DNA of 64,000 nucleotides from Prionace glauca. Lineage: Eukaryota > Chordata > Chondrichthyes > Carcharhiniformes > Carcharhinidae. How positions within the stretch are numbered: position 1 is the stretch's first letter; the number at the start of each line of letters is the position of its first letter. Below are positions 13,225-24,429 of this stretch, piece by piece. Both the position numbers and the translations under genes were made by a program. Below the pieces are notes generated by a model. It saw only the letters and a list, made by a program, of their open reading frames with translations, was not told where the DNA came from and did not search any database. The stretch lies in NCBI GenBank assembly GCA_037974335.1, contig CM075759.1, positions 40,371,421-40,435,420 of the forward strand, in the 5' to 3' direction.

Positions 13225-14760
13225 ATCTAGCATTTTGTTCATTTTCAGACAATTATCCAATCCCACTTTGAACCCATTAATTGGCGCTGCCTGCACCACA
13301 CTCTCAAACAGCACATTCCACATCTGGATCACTCACTGTCTGAAAATGTTTTTCGTGATGTCTCCATGTTTCTTCCACCAATTTACTTCAACCCGTGCCC
13401 TCTGTGTCAAGATCCTTCTGCCATTGAACAAGTTTCTCTCTATCTACTCTGTCAAGACCCCTCAGGATTTCGAATGTCTCCTTAAAGTCACATCAGTAAC
13501 TTCCTGTCAAGGAAATTAGTCCGAACCTCTCCAAAATATTTTCGTCACTGAACTTTCTGATCTCTGGACTTATCCTCGTGTTTTCCGTTACATCCAGCCG
13601 ATTGACTTTACATTCTGCCTGAGTTCGGTGCCGAAAATTGGACCGTATTTTTCGGTTGACGATTTTCCAAGTGTTTTCTACAAATTTACCACAACTTCCT
13701 AGCTTCTGTATTCTTTTCCCGAAAATACAAAAACTATTCACTTTTTTTTTGTTTGCAGCTGTCTCAACCTGTCTTGCATCATGAATGATTTATACACATA
13801 TTCATTCAAGTCCCTCAGCGTCTATATTCACTTTCATCATTTCCATTTTGTTCTCCACATTCTGTTGAACAAAACTGATCATGTAACTTTTCTCTGCAAT
13901 AAATTAAATATGCAAATTACTCGTCCATTCAACCAATTAGTTATTTTTGCCCTGTCACCATTCACCTTAAATCACCATCCTCTGCTTTCCAATCTTTCCC
14001 CCAAAGTGCCGATTATCTCCAATTTCCTTCTAATCATTTATGTATGTATGACAAACAGCAAAAGTACCAGAACTGGTCCCTGAGCCACAACACTCCATTC
14101 AGAAACGCACACTTGCACAGCTACACTCTGTTTTCTATGACTGAGCCAGTTCTCCATCTACCTAGCCAGCTCCCCTCTGATCTCATTTTACTGCAGATTC
14201 TGTACCACTCTCCATGAGGGTCCTTATCAGAGGGTTTACTGGTGTCCATGTAGACAATATCCACTGCTCTACCATCATCAATCATCTTCATCACTTCCTC
14301 AAAAATAAACTTCATCACGTTAGTCAGACACGATCTGGTCTTCAAAAAAATACATGTTGCCTTTCACTAATACATCCATTTATTTCAAAGAGGGATTAAA
14401 TCCCGTTTCGAATAATTTTCTTCAATAGTTTCCTGACCACTGACGTAAGGCTCACTGGCCTGTGCTTACCTAGATTATGGTTGTGATTCTTCCTAAACAA
14501 AAATTGGCTATTCTCCAATCCTCGTACTTCCACGACAGCCAGTGACGATACAAAGATTTATCTCAAGACCCCAGCAATTTCCTCCTGGCCTCTCTCAGTA
14601 TTCTGTGGTATATCACATCAGGCCCTGGGGCATTGACTACCTTAATGTTTCTCAAAAACCCTAAGATCTCCTCCTTTTTGATCTCAACGTGACTCAAAAG
14701 ATTTCCTTCCCTAAATGATATTAGTGAAAGAAATTGGTCCTTTCGACAATCAAATATGGA
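13225..14760 (-). repeat. Old CR1-type LINE, RT and C-terminal pieces
   Basis: The minus strand encodes broken pieces of CR1 ORF2. These include an RT block like 'SCLTNVMKFIFEEV' followed by 'VDIVYMDTSKPSDK' (14345-14121) and the downstream region toward 13230. The catalytic neighbourhood is degraded and the frame is interrupted several times. It is older than the 8.4-10.7 kb copy. Confidence 0.8.
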
Positions 14761-14764
14761 TTTA

Positions 14765-15270
14765 AAGTCATCAGTCGATTTTTATTTCCGGACAATTTTT
14801 ATTTAATTCAAACTCCATCAGCTGCAGTGACCGGATTCGTACCTAGAACATTAACAACATGAGGAATCCTTCCTGAAGTTATGACATCAGCAGGAGCTAC
14901 TCAGAAAATTTCCTCAGTTTCCCTTCCAAGAACTTACTCAACAATCAGCAACTTCTGTTTGTCCCACGTCATTTTCAGAACTGTAATACCCGATAGACCC
15001 AACTGGACATGGCAGTATGGACCGGGTAGTAAGGGACACAAGGCACAGCAACACCTCTCCACCCACTTCCCTAAACTCCCACACTTACCACAACTCTCAG
15101 CGTTTCACTCTCTGCAACTTACAGTCTGTGGAGATCCCTCAATAGGCAGATTTCACAGGCCTCAGTTCCGAGGTTCATACTTGGTCATGCCCAACTCATC
15201 AATCAATTTTAACCCCTCCCTCTCTAGGTCTGAGCAACAGTCGAGGGCTGACGGGCTTGGAAGTCTTTTT
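14765..15270. other. Intergenic, nothing recognised
   Basis: No supported gene. The sequence leads into the Gypsy fossil and the inverted duplication that begins near 15.27 kb. Confidence 0.4.
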
Positions 15271-16771
15271 TTCTGAAATTTCACTGTTGGGTCTGGTTCC
15301 TTCTGCTCAGCCTCGGAAGTGAGTGGGGTTCAGCAGACCGGAGCTCGCCTCTTCCACCATGAGCGTTGTGGCCCGAGTTACCTTTATCGGGAGACAATGT
15401 GGCCGAGAGGCACTGTCCATTTCCGACTCCGAGTTTCTCACTGGTGGAGATGGAGAGCAGGAGCCGGAGCATCTGGAATTCTTTCCAAAGTTTCGGGTGT
15501 GCCGGGAACTGATTTTCCCTGCATGTCTTAGGGCTTCACGGTTTGTAGATGTTTGAAACATTCCCATAGGATGGTTTCTTCCAAACGGACTTGATAGGAA
15601 ACTGGCCCTGTTCCTGACCTGAACGTGCCTCATAACCAGCGTACTCATTGCCATGATTCTTAACTAATTGCTTAACAACTGCCTTCAAGTGACTGTCCCA
15701 GTTGATGGAAACGGCACTGGGTGTCAGCTCCACCCACTGAAAATTAGACTTTGGGAAGAGTGATCATGTGCAACTCTGCTTGGGCTATTCCATTTGTTGA
15801 AGAGGGGAGGGGACTGGTGATTGGGGGGATGTTGTCCTGTAATTGAAGAGCAATCTGGATAGTTTGGTGTCAAAGGAGATTGTGGGATAGTTTTTTGAAC
15901 CTCTTTTTACTGTTTAGGCCGCTCTTTCTGCCAGACCGTTGGATGATGGGGAATATGGGCACTGTCCTAACGTGTCAAATTCTGTTCAACTTCACACAAT
16001 GCACAAAGTCCTGGCAGTTGAAATGTGGTCCATGTTCAGAAACCAACGCCTGTGGCATCCCAGGTGTCAAGAAAGAGGAGTGAGGTTTCTCCACTCTTAT
16101 CCTTGTGTTTGATTAACGTGCCCTCTGTACAGCCATCCATTGTGAAACTGCATCTATCATTATCAGGAACATAGACCCCATGAACGGTCCGGCACTGACC
16201 ATGTGCAGCCACGCCTACGGCCGTCCCAGCCATTTCCAAGTGTGAAGAGTAGGGACTGGTGACATTCGTCCCTTGTTGACATTGTCAACACTGGCCCACG
16301 ACCAAATACCTGTATTCACACCTGGCCACAGACGTGGCAATTTGGAGGTTATTCAGTTTGTCACTCCTGGGTGCCCATGAATACCGCGAAGATGGGATGG
16401 TGAACCTTGGCTCAAGATGATACTCTTGAAACCCATAGGCGTGTGCCATCTTCCACAGTCAGCTGTCCTCTGCCACTGCAACATGGCACAATTCAGGCTG
16501 TAATGGCCTTTTGGTTTCCCCCATCAGCACTCCCTGCTTCAGTTTATTCAGGACTGGGTAATTTTGTATCCAAAGCCAAATATTATTGGCTGCCACTGGG
16601 AGAGTTTTGAAAAAGTTCATGATCACCGCCTCTTCCACTGGGGATATGATCAGTGTCTGTTAATTGTAGCCAACTCAAGGCATCTTCCTTTGCAACTCTG
16701 TTGCCTAGTTGCCCATGTTCAGAGGGCAATGAAGTGTCAACCACATTGCTGTGGCCCTTCCCTGGGACATT
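15270..16771 (-). mobile_element. Fossil Ty3/Gypsy-type pol remnant, copy A
   Basis: Minus-strand remains of an LTR-retrotransposon pol gene, resembling the K02A2.6-like Gypsy group that is common in fishes. The parts run from the end of RNase H through the integrase to the pol C-terminus. Gag, protease, most of RT and both LTRs are absent. The element is broken in several places and clearly old. It is mirrored by copy B at 52.1-53.5 kb, so insertion preceded the inverted duplication. Confidence 0.75.
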
Positions 16772-17021
16772 CACAAACACAGTAAAAAGTCAGACAACAC
16801 CAGGTTTAAGTCCAACCGATTTATTTGATAGTAAATTCACTATCTTTCGAGGTTACCCTCTTCGTCAGGTGAATGGAGAGTTCTGGTGACAAACATTCAC
16901 CAAGAGGGTAACCTCGAAAGCTAGTGAATTTACTATCAAATAAATCAGTTGGACTTAAACCTGGTTTGGTCTGACTTTTTATTGTGTTTACCCCAGTCCA
17001 ACGCCAGCATATCCACATAAT
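16772..17021. mobile_element. Fold-back (MITE-like) element with long inverted arms
   Basis: About 250 bp. Two inverted arms of about 85-95 bp nearly match ('agtaaaaagtcagac...' against '...gtctgactttttattg'), so the element can fold into a hairpin. It is flanked by the direct repeat GACATT (16766-16771 and 17022-17027). The mirror copy at 52.1 kb lacks the insert and reads straight through the corresponding site. The end sequence resembles those of the 24.4 kb and 46.7 kb elements ('ccaggttaaagtccaac' type). Confidence 0.82.
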
Positions 17022-17027
17022 GACATT

Positions 17028-17345
17028 GATAAACCAGATGAGTCATTCTGAAAATGGACAATGTTTTTATGGTTACTAATGAATTCTAAACTCCAGGTAT
17101 ATTTACTCAAGTTCCACCATCTGCCGTGATGTGATCAGAATCCGTGTTCCCAGAGTATTAGCTGAGTTCCTGCATTAATGCTCTGGTGATAAAACCTACA
17201 GTCCATCACATCCACACCTGAGTGTAGACGCCCTGAATTCCAGTAACCCAGACACACCATATTATACATGTCTGCAGGACTCCCAGATTGGACAGCATTA
17301 ACTGCCTCAATCAGGGAGCTCAGATTCCAAAGCTCCACCTGATGG
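17028..17345 (-). repeat. tRNA-type SINE and duplicated flank, mirror of 51.78-52.09 kb
   Basis: The minus strand contains a SINE with a head like 'attaatgcaggaactcagcta', a middle like 'cacggcagatggtgg' and a tail with 'accataaaaacattg'. The same block lies in plus orientation at 51781-52090, next to the other receptor copy. Confidence 0.6.
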
Positions 17346-17369
17346 TTACCGTTAAAGTCCTTAAATATA

Positions 17370-18090
17370 TCTCTGTACCTCTTTATATGTTTCTTGTGGC
17401 TCTCTCTCTGTCATTCTTTCTCTGTGTCTCTCCGTGCCTCTGTCTCTCACGGTGTTTCACTCTGTCTTTTGCTGTCTCTCCGCCTCTCCTCCACTCTCCC
17501 TCTCTCTTCCCTCTTCCTCTGTCTCTCTTGCACCAACACCCCCCTTCAGTGTCACTCTCCTACTCCCACTGTCTGTCCCTCTTTCACTTATTTGTCTGCC
17601 CCCCCCCCCCCCCACACACCTCAATCTGACTTTTGCTCTTGCTTTGTCCATTGCGCTTTTTTAGTATCACTCTTTCCCATTTGCTCCTGCTCTGTGTCTC
17701 TATATCTCTGTTTCTATCTGTCTCTGGGAATTTCCTTCTGCATCACTTTTTTCTCCCGTTCCCCCCCCCCACCTCGCCTCGTCTCCCTCTCCCTCTCATA
17801 TTACAAACTCCAATCTGTCTTCCTCTATCTCCCTTTCTCATTCTCTGTCTATCTCTCTCGCCAATTTCCTCACTATTTCTGTCTTTCTTTTTCTGTGACA
17901 CTCTGTCTTTGCCTGTCTTCTATCTCCCTGTCTCCCTGTTTATTTTCCTGTACCTGTTAGAAACTCTTTCAAATTCTGTTGCTCTCCAAGTCTTTGTGCC
18001 TTTCCCTCTCTCTGCCACTCTCTGTCTAATAATCTCATTATTGCTAACATTGTCCTCTCTATCTATCTGTGACTCTTTCTATCTCTGTGA
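17370..18090. repeat. CT-rich tract 3' of GPCR gene 1
   Basis: Imperfect pyrimidine-rich low-complexity DNA with two poly-C runs (about 17591-17611 and 17761-17770). It lies just beyond the stop codon of the minus-strand receptor. The matching GA-rich tract at 51.0-51.77 kb lies just beyond the stop of the plus-strand receptor, so the tract is part of the inverted duplication. The apparent Ser/Leu-rich frames are not genes. Confidence 0.88.
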
Positions 18091-18160
18091 GGCTGTTTGG
18101 TGATTTACAGTTTGAATGCCCAATAGGAAGAGTCAGAGGTCTTATTGTTGTCATTTCCTC

Positions 18161-21100
18161 TCAGGCTGTATTGAGTTGAAAAATTGCAGTAAGGGGATAT
18201 TTCAGTAAATTTTTTAGCTGCTGCCTGAACTGAGTTTGTGTCACAGCATAAATGGCAGTATTTGTACAGCAACTTGTGAGTTGCAGCATGAAGCCCAATT
18301 CCATAACAAAAAAATCTAATGTCAAATGATAGCCCAAATCGTACATGCGATTCCACACTGAATAAGCCATGAATGTTGACCATAAAGTAATGAAGTTGGC
18401 TGAGATAACAAACAGGAAAATGATGGATTTCCTTCGACTCTCCAACTCTGGGTCTCTGGGATTCTCACCGCTGCGGTGAGTCCGGAGTCGCCTGCGGGCT
18501 CTGCTGCTCATTAAAATGTGTCTGACGGTGAGAGCATTGAGCAGCAGAATCAGGACGAATGGGACACACGGGGTTAGAATGTAATGGAGGAACTCGATTA
18601 TTCCCCAGGCCAGAGATTCTGTGGCATCGCCTGTGAAATCACAAAACCAGGGGAGGTTCTGCAGCCAATATGTATTTAATAACATAAAATACCAGACAAT
18701 GTTCTTTAAACAGCTCAGCACTGTCACTGTTCCCAGAACCACAGCCGCTGATTTCTCAGTACAATATTTACTTCTCAACTTGGGGCAGCAAATGGCCACA
18801 AACCGATCAAAGGTGAAAGTGACGGTGAACCAGACAGAACAGTCAGTGGCTGCATAAAGCAGGACGGCGTGGATATTACACACAGGGAGTGACAGCAGGA
18901 AATAAAAGTGTTCCCAATAAACAATGGGAATGTGTCTCAATATCAGGTCGAGGATAATGACCAGCAGATCCCCCACTGACATGGCCACCAGGTAACGAGT
19001 CACACATTTGGATAGACCACAGTTTCTGCTCGTCAGTGTCGCAATTGTGATTATGTTCACTGTCAGGAAGGGAAATACAGAATAAAATTAGATATGATTC
19101 AATGGAAGGAATTACCATTTAGACTTACAATGGGTTAAAACTTTTTTTAAAAGTACAAAAACACAACAATTGGAATACATTGTTTAAGCCAGCACGTCTT
19201 TTGGAGTGTGAGAGAAAAGTAGAGCATCTGGAGTAAAACTGTACAGACACAGAGATAATGTACAAACTCAACACAGACAATGACCCAAAACTGGAACTGA
19301 ACCCAGGTTTCTGATGCTGTGAGTCAGCAGTACTAACCACTATGCCACCGTACTGCTCCTTGGTAGTGACACAACGTTAACATTTGTGAAAGAGCTTTCC
19401 AGGGAGTCCTCAACATTATCCCTCACTCAGCTACAGGTAAATATCCCCTCTGCCTGTGAAGGATTGGGAGGGTAAGAAGGATGCGGCAGTAAACCCTAAC
19501 AGAAGATGCGGAGTGGAGCCCTGTCGGTGGTAATCTGTTGTCTCTCAGACAGCTCACTGACAACTCCCGCAACAGAGCTGGTACCAAACAGTGTTGGTTT
19601 GACCCTTTCCTCTGGACAATACTAACAGTTGGGAGAGGGAGATCCCCCTGATGCCCTGAAGCACAGAATCTCTATTAGATTTACATCTCCATGAGTCCTC
19701 TCATGGCAGGAATGTTGTCAATATATGCACCAGGTAAAAACTCGGACAAAGGCCAGTAGCAAAGGAAAAGCCAAGCAAGCTGCGTAATGACTCTCATCCT
19801 GTGACTCCGACATCCAATATTATGAAATGCATGAAAAGGTTAGTCATGGCATGAATCAGTTCCGGCTTCCCAGATTTCCTGGATCCACTAAGGTTCACTA
19901 CATCCACAACCGGTCCAAAATCCCATCTCTCTGACACTACAGAAAACCCTGAAACACCGACTCATGTTTTTCGACGACAGCTCAGCCATTAACATCATTA
20001 TTCCTCTGCATGTGTCTGTGTGTGTGTGTGTGTGGGCGTGTTGTGTGTGAGCACCAGAGTACCTGATGAGTGCTCCGAAGTGTGTGTTATTCCGGAGGCT
20101 TACAACAATTTTGGCTTCTGAATTTGTGTATGAGTGGGAGTAAGTGTCTAAACCTGATTGCTTCTATCAGTAAATGTCTCTATTAATACATGTATGTTTG
20201 TATTTCTGTGACTCCAGGAAAGTTTGTGGTGGTCCAGGGGATAGTGTTGTTGCCTCATAGCACTAGGCTCCCTGGTTCAATTTTAGGCTTGCCTACTGTG
20301 TGTGCAGAGTCTACTCGTTCTCTCTGTGTCTGCGTGGGTTTCCTCCAGGTGCTCCGGTTTCCTCCCAAAATCTGAAAGTTGTGCTGGTTTGATGCATTGG
20401 CCATGCTAAATTCTCCCTCAGTGTACCTGAACAGGCGGCGGAGTGTGGCAACTCGGGGCTTTTTACAGCAACTTCATTGCAGTGTTAATGTTTGCATACT
20501 TGTGACATTGATGAATGAATTTCAATACCAAACATGTTTTCTCTTGAGATTCTGCTGTACAAACAGGATCAATAAAATGCATTCTGCAGCGTGGTGACTG
20601 GGTGGGCAATTGGCAGTGAGCTGGCGTTACATGTAGATGGTAAAATACGATTCTGCTTTATTTTTTTTGTCACAAAGGATTAGTGTTAGGTCACATGTCT
20701 ATGGATAGTCACAGCACACAGACGACAGGGCCCATAGGCCCTGAGACAATTGTCAGCGGCTGAAAGAATTAATAACTGGATATAGGGATTCAACAGAAAC
20801 AACAAGAGCAGCAAACCCAGTACAGTAAATGACAAGGAAATCAATACAGTTAAATAGCCTTTCTAGAATTAGGAACTGGAGACAGAACTTTACAGCCTCC
20901 CGTTTCTGAAAACTGCAAAATCCTACCCGTGTTCAACAGACCTTCCCATGCTCTGACACTTGCTTACTCCAATTCCACTGGCAGTCAGACTGGTACAATT
21001 CCAGACAGGGACTTACCCGGAACTCCAACAATCGCCAAGATGGGATAGTAAAAGTACTGAATCGCTTTCAGTAGACTTTCAATCCGAAAAGCAGATGGCA

Positions 21101-21260
21101 TCCTCCAATCATCTAAGGTAAACATAGAAATCCAATAGTATAAACTTTTGTCCATGGCTAGAAACTTCCAATCCATTGTTCCCAGATTCTGATCAATTGT
21201 TGGAACACTCTGGGTCATTGTCCCCAGATTCTGATCCACTGTTGGAACATTCTGGGCCAT
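18161..21260 (-). CDS. Class A GPCR, GPR139-like, two exons (gene 1)
   Basis: Seven-transmembrane receptor, expected in the plasma membrane and signalling through G proteins; the ligand is unknown. Exon 1 is 21260-21017 and ends 'GVP' plus one base before GTAAGT. Exon 2 is 19059-18161 after an acceptor ending CTGACAG. The phase-1 junction gives Val and a protein of about 380 residues with no stop. Exon 1 holds the extracellular N-terminus and most of TM1 ('YYPILAIVGVP'). Exon 2 holds TM2 ('YLVAMSVGDLLVI'), the TM3 cysteine, 'FDRFVAICCP' in place of DRY, an 'RRRLR' third loop, and TM7 'NTAIYAVTQTQF' in place of NPxxY. An intron after 'GLP/GVP' at the end of TM1 also occurs in vertebrate GPR139. 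The chosen ATG precedes 14-residue N-terminal repeats; an earlier start in the same frame is possible. The 2-kb intron holds V-SINE and LINE scraps. Class A GPCR is near certain; the GPR139-like label is by resemblance. Confidence 0.9.
19185..19375 (-). repeat. V-SINE (HE1-like) fragment in the intron of GPCR gene 1
   Basis: The minus strand reads 'ggtggcatagtggttagtac' followed by 'gggttcagttcc' and 'cactgtctgtgttgagtttg', which is the tRNA-like head and start of the V-SINE central domain. Confidence 0.8.
19850..20010 (+). repeat. Short L2/Rex1-like LINE scrap
   Basis: Encodes a piece like 'FFDDSSAINIII', which matches the RT block 'IDYSSAFNTI' typical of L2- and Rex1-type fish LINEs. A related minus-strand piece lies at 48.6-48.96 kb. 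Confidence 0.5.
20225..20515 (+). repeat. V-SINE (HE1-like)
   Basis: Nearly full copy in the intron of GPCR gene 1. It has a diverged tRNA-like head, 'tgtctgcgtgggtttcctcc', 'gtgctccggtttcctccca', 'ggccatgctaaattctccc' and a tail with 'aacttcattgcagtgttaat'. Confidence 0.88.
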
Positions 21261-21264
21261 TGCT

Positions 21265-21900
21265 CCCAGATTCTGATCTCTCCTCCCCCTCTCTCCACAG
21301 CCGCTGATCGCTGTTAGTGTTGGAGTTGTCACTCCCGCTGACTCAATGGGACAACACATTGAACGGAATCCCTTGTTATTAGAAGGGGGAGATCCCTCCA
21401 GACACACTAATCAGATCCATGGAGACTCACATCAATTACAGTCACTAAACAAACAGCTTCACCTCACCGTGTTCAATACAACACCTTTTACACGCAAAGA
21501 AGATAATTTACAGCCCAAATGGGGTGTTGAGGTTCAGGGAAGTATGTGAAGTTAGAAATAGTGGAGAGGCAGACATGACAGTGCAGAAGGAAGCCATATG
21601 GCCCATTGAGTCTGCACCGAGTCTCCGACAGACCATTCTACCCGTAGTATATGTTTTCTTTTAAGATCAATGTAAAGGATTAAGTGTGGAGACCTGAACG
21701 CGCCTCTCAATGCACACATATTATAGGTTTGACATAATTTACTTCAGCATTAACATAAACCTATTTATTTTATATCAGGATATGCCCGTAAATATTACTG
21801 TAAGGATAATATATATCATTGAACTTTTTGCCATTCATCGCCTCCAATAAATTCGTGACTTGATTCATTAAGCGCTAAAATCATTCATCTTTTTTTTCAG
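21265..21900. other. Region 5' of GPCR gene 1, no clear promoter
   Basis: Holds the 5' flank of exon 1. An open frame continues upstream to about 21407, so an earlier start is possible. A LINE-tail scrap lies at about 21580-21640 ('ccatatggcccattgagtct'). No TATA box or CpG-rich promoter stands out. Confidence 0.4.
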
Positions 21901-21904
21901 GCTT

Positions 21905-22880
21905 TAGAGTAAGAACAAAGAAAATTACAGCACAGGAACAGGCCCGTTTGGTCCTAGACCATGCTGCATCGACTGAACTAAAATCCTTCCCCTTCCAGAA
22001 TCCATATTCCTTCGTTCCCGACCTATTCATGTAGTTGTCAAGACACCTCTTAAAAGTCACTACCGTATCCGCTTCCACTACTCCCCCCAGCAATGAGTTA
22101 CAGGCACCCACCACCATTTTTGTAAAAAAAATCTGCATCGTAATCTCCTTTAAACCTTGACCGTCGCACCTTGAACTTGTGCCAACGAGTAAATGACTCT
22201 TTCACTCTGGGGGAAAAAAAAAAGCTTCTGGCTATTCACTCTGCCCACCCCTCTCATAATCGTGTAGACTTTTATCAGGTCACCCCTCAACCTCCGGCAT
22301 TCCAGTGAGGTCAAATTACGCTTTTCCACCTCTCCGCCCATCGATCCATATTTTACTGTATCCTCTTATGGTCCTCACCGCTATCTGCAAATCCACCTAC
22401 TTTTGTATCATCCACAAACTTACAACCTTTGTGTCATACACAATGTTGCAAAGAGCAAAGTTCTCAGCTTTGATCCCTGAGGAATGCCACTTGTCATAAC
22501 CATCATTCAGAACAAAACAACCTCCCACTGCTACACTCTGTCTTCTTTGACCAAGTCAGTTTTGTATCGACCTTGCCAGCTCACCTCTGATCCCATGCGA
22601 GTTCATGTTCTGCATTAGTCTGCTAAGAGGGATCTTATCAAAGGCCTTACTGAAGTCCATGTAGATAACATCCACGACCTTAACCTCATTAATCAACTTC
22701 CTCGAAAAACTCGATCACGTTAGTGAGACACAATCCCTCCTTCACAAAACCATGTTGCCTCTCACTAATACGTCCACTTACTTCCAAATGGGAATAGATC
22801 CTTCTCGAAGAATCCTCTTCAATAACTTGGCCTGCAATTACCTGGCTTATTCTTGCCACTTGAAGCATAGAGAGCAAAAT
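21905..22880 (-). repeat. CR1-type LINE fragment
   Basis: The minus strand carries RT pieces ('ERQHGFVKEGLCLTNVIEFF' at 22895-22689, then a stretch like 'MDFSKAFDK'), the C-terminus and the shark-type tail 'tgctgtaattttctttg'. Frames are broken and internal segments are missing. Confidence 0.8.
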
Positions 22881-22892
22881 CACTAGCGGCTG

Positions 22893-23185
22893 CATTGTGG
22901 TGGCACACTATTTAATAGTGTTGCCTCACAGTGCCAGGGACCAGATTTTGAGTGCTGGCTTTGCTCACTGTGTGGATTTTGTGTGTCCTCCCCTGTGTCA
23001 TCATTGGTTTCCTCCAGGCGCTCCGGTTTCCTCCCACAGTCCAGAATACCTGCTCGTTAGGGTGCATTTGCCATGCTAAATTCTCCATCAGTTTTGCCCA
23101 AACAGGCGCCAGTTGTGGCGACACGTGGATTTCCACAGTAACTTCATTACAGTGTTAATATAAGCAGACTTGTGACATTACTAAA
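22893..23185 (+). repeat. V-SINE (HE1-like)
   Basis: Plus-strand copy with 'tggtggcacactatttaata', the core 'ggtttcctccaggcgctccg', 'gccatgctaaattctccatc' and the tail 'taacttcattacagtgttaa'. It abuts the CR1 fragment. Confidence 0.9.
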
Positions 23186-23261
23186 AAAACTAAAGTCCTC
23201 GTCTCCATCCAAACCAAAGGTATATTCCAATAACCTCAACATGAGTTAGGGAGGAAATGGC

Positions 23262-23360
23262 CAAGTGGTATTATCACTTGACTATTAATTGAAAAACTCA
23301 CCTAATGTCTGGTGGATCATTGGGTCGAATCCCACTACAGCAGATGGTAGAACTCGAACT
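23262..23360 (+). repeat. tRNA-type SINE head
   Basis: The plus strand reads 'ggccaagtggtattatcact', 'gggtcgaatcccacta' (a B-box) and 'gcagatggtagaa'. It is the same family as the SINE blocks at 17.03 and 51.9 kb, but 3'-truncated. Confidence 0.65.
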
Positions 23361-23364
23361 GAAG

Positions 23365-23525
23365 GAACGTTACAGTCGATTGCTCTCAGAATCTGAGGCA
23401 TTGCTGTCTATTCTTCTCAGGTTTTTATCCAGCATTGGAACATCGTAGCGGATTGATCTCAGATTATGATCCAGAATTGTAACATTGCAGTCTATTGTTC
23501 TCCAGATCTGTGGAATGTTTGTTGT
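23365..23525 (-). pseudogene. Relic of a GPCR exon-1 repeat region
   Basis: On the minus strand this encodes units like 'CNVTILDHNLRSIR' and 'YDVPMLDKNLRRID' with a 14-codon period. They match the repeats in GPCR gene 1 ('NVPTVDQNLGTMTQ') and the N-terminus of gene 2 ('LNVTITERSLY'). The TM1 segment and splice donor are missing and a stop follows. It lies about 2 kb upstream of exon 1 of gene 1 in the same orientation, so it is probably a partial duplicate of that exon. Family membership is inferred from the repeat pattern. Confidence 0.6.
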
Positions 23526-23829
23526 GAAGTGAAGTTGAATAGACTGGGAAATCCGCCGCCCTTTCCTATTCTGGCCTCCACATCACTCCAAATCCTCATC
23601 ACTATGTTTATTTCATAACTATCCTGTAAAAGGGTTAAGCCAGCCATTGAGTTGATTGGTAACTCGACACAACCTACAAATGCTGGCCAGCCAGAGACAT
23701 CACGTCCATGAATGAATGAAAATAAAAATATTCATTCACATTGTGTTGCTTTCTTATGGAAAATGGTGACACATCTGGTGTATTACTATTATTTAAAATG
23801 GGTTTCCTTTACTTATTAACCTTACCTAA

Positions 23830-24085
23830 CCAGTGGATTGGTGTGATGTCTCACAGCACCAGGGACCTGTGCTCGATTCCTGGCTTGGGTCACTATCTGT
23901 TCAGAGACGACATGTTCTTTCCGTGTCTGGGTGGGCTTCCCCTAGCTGTTACGATTTCCTCCTAAATTCCAGAGATGTGCAGGTTAGGTGGATTGGTCAT
24001 GCAAAGTTGCCCCTTAGTGTCAGGGGGATTAGCGAGGGTAAATGTGTGGGGTTACGGAGATAGGGCATGGGTTGGTTTGTGTTCA
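23830..24085 (+). repeat. V-SINE (HE1-like), diverged
   Basis: The plus strand reads 'gtctcacagcaccagggacc', 'gctcgattcctggcttgggt', a diverged central domain, then 'ggattggtcatgcaaagttg'. The tail continues with 'gcccctta'. Confidence 0.8.
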
Positions 24086-24429
24086 GTGCAGACTAGAATC
24101 GCCTCCATCTTCACTGAAGGATTCTATGATATTCCCTATGTTATTAAGGCAGGTATGGTTCAGAACGAGAAAACTGATCAACCCAAAGACAAGACATTGC
24201 ACGTATTACAAATGCCATCTCACAACAGAACATTTTGTGAAACTGAGGGAAATGGGGTGCAAGTTACATTTCGGTGGTCTTTTATTCGGAAGAATTCAGA
24301 TATTTAGTGTTTTTCTAATCAGTGCAGAGTCAGGGAAAAGACAGAGGGAGAGGAAGAAAGAACAAATGGTCTTGTGATAAGAGGGAAGGCTGGAGTTTTT
24401 TTTTATTTGACAAAGGGAATGATGCTAAG

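Noticed and set aside
15307-15654. Several overlapping frames of about 70-115 codons
   Set aside because: They overlap on both strands inside the Gypsy fossil tail and show no independent coding signs.
17394-18103. Frames of 150-190 codons over the CT-rich tract
   Set aside because: Low-complexity by-product; the mirror tract at 51.0-51.7 kb gives the same kind of frames in the opposite sense.
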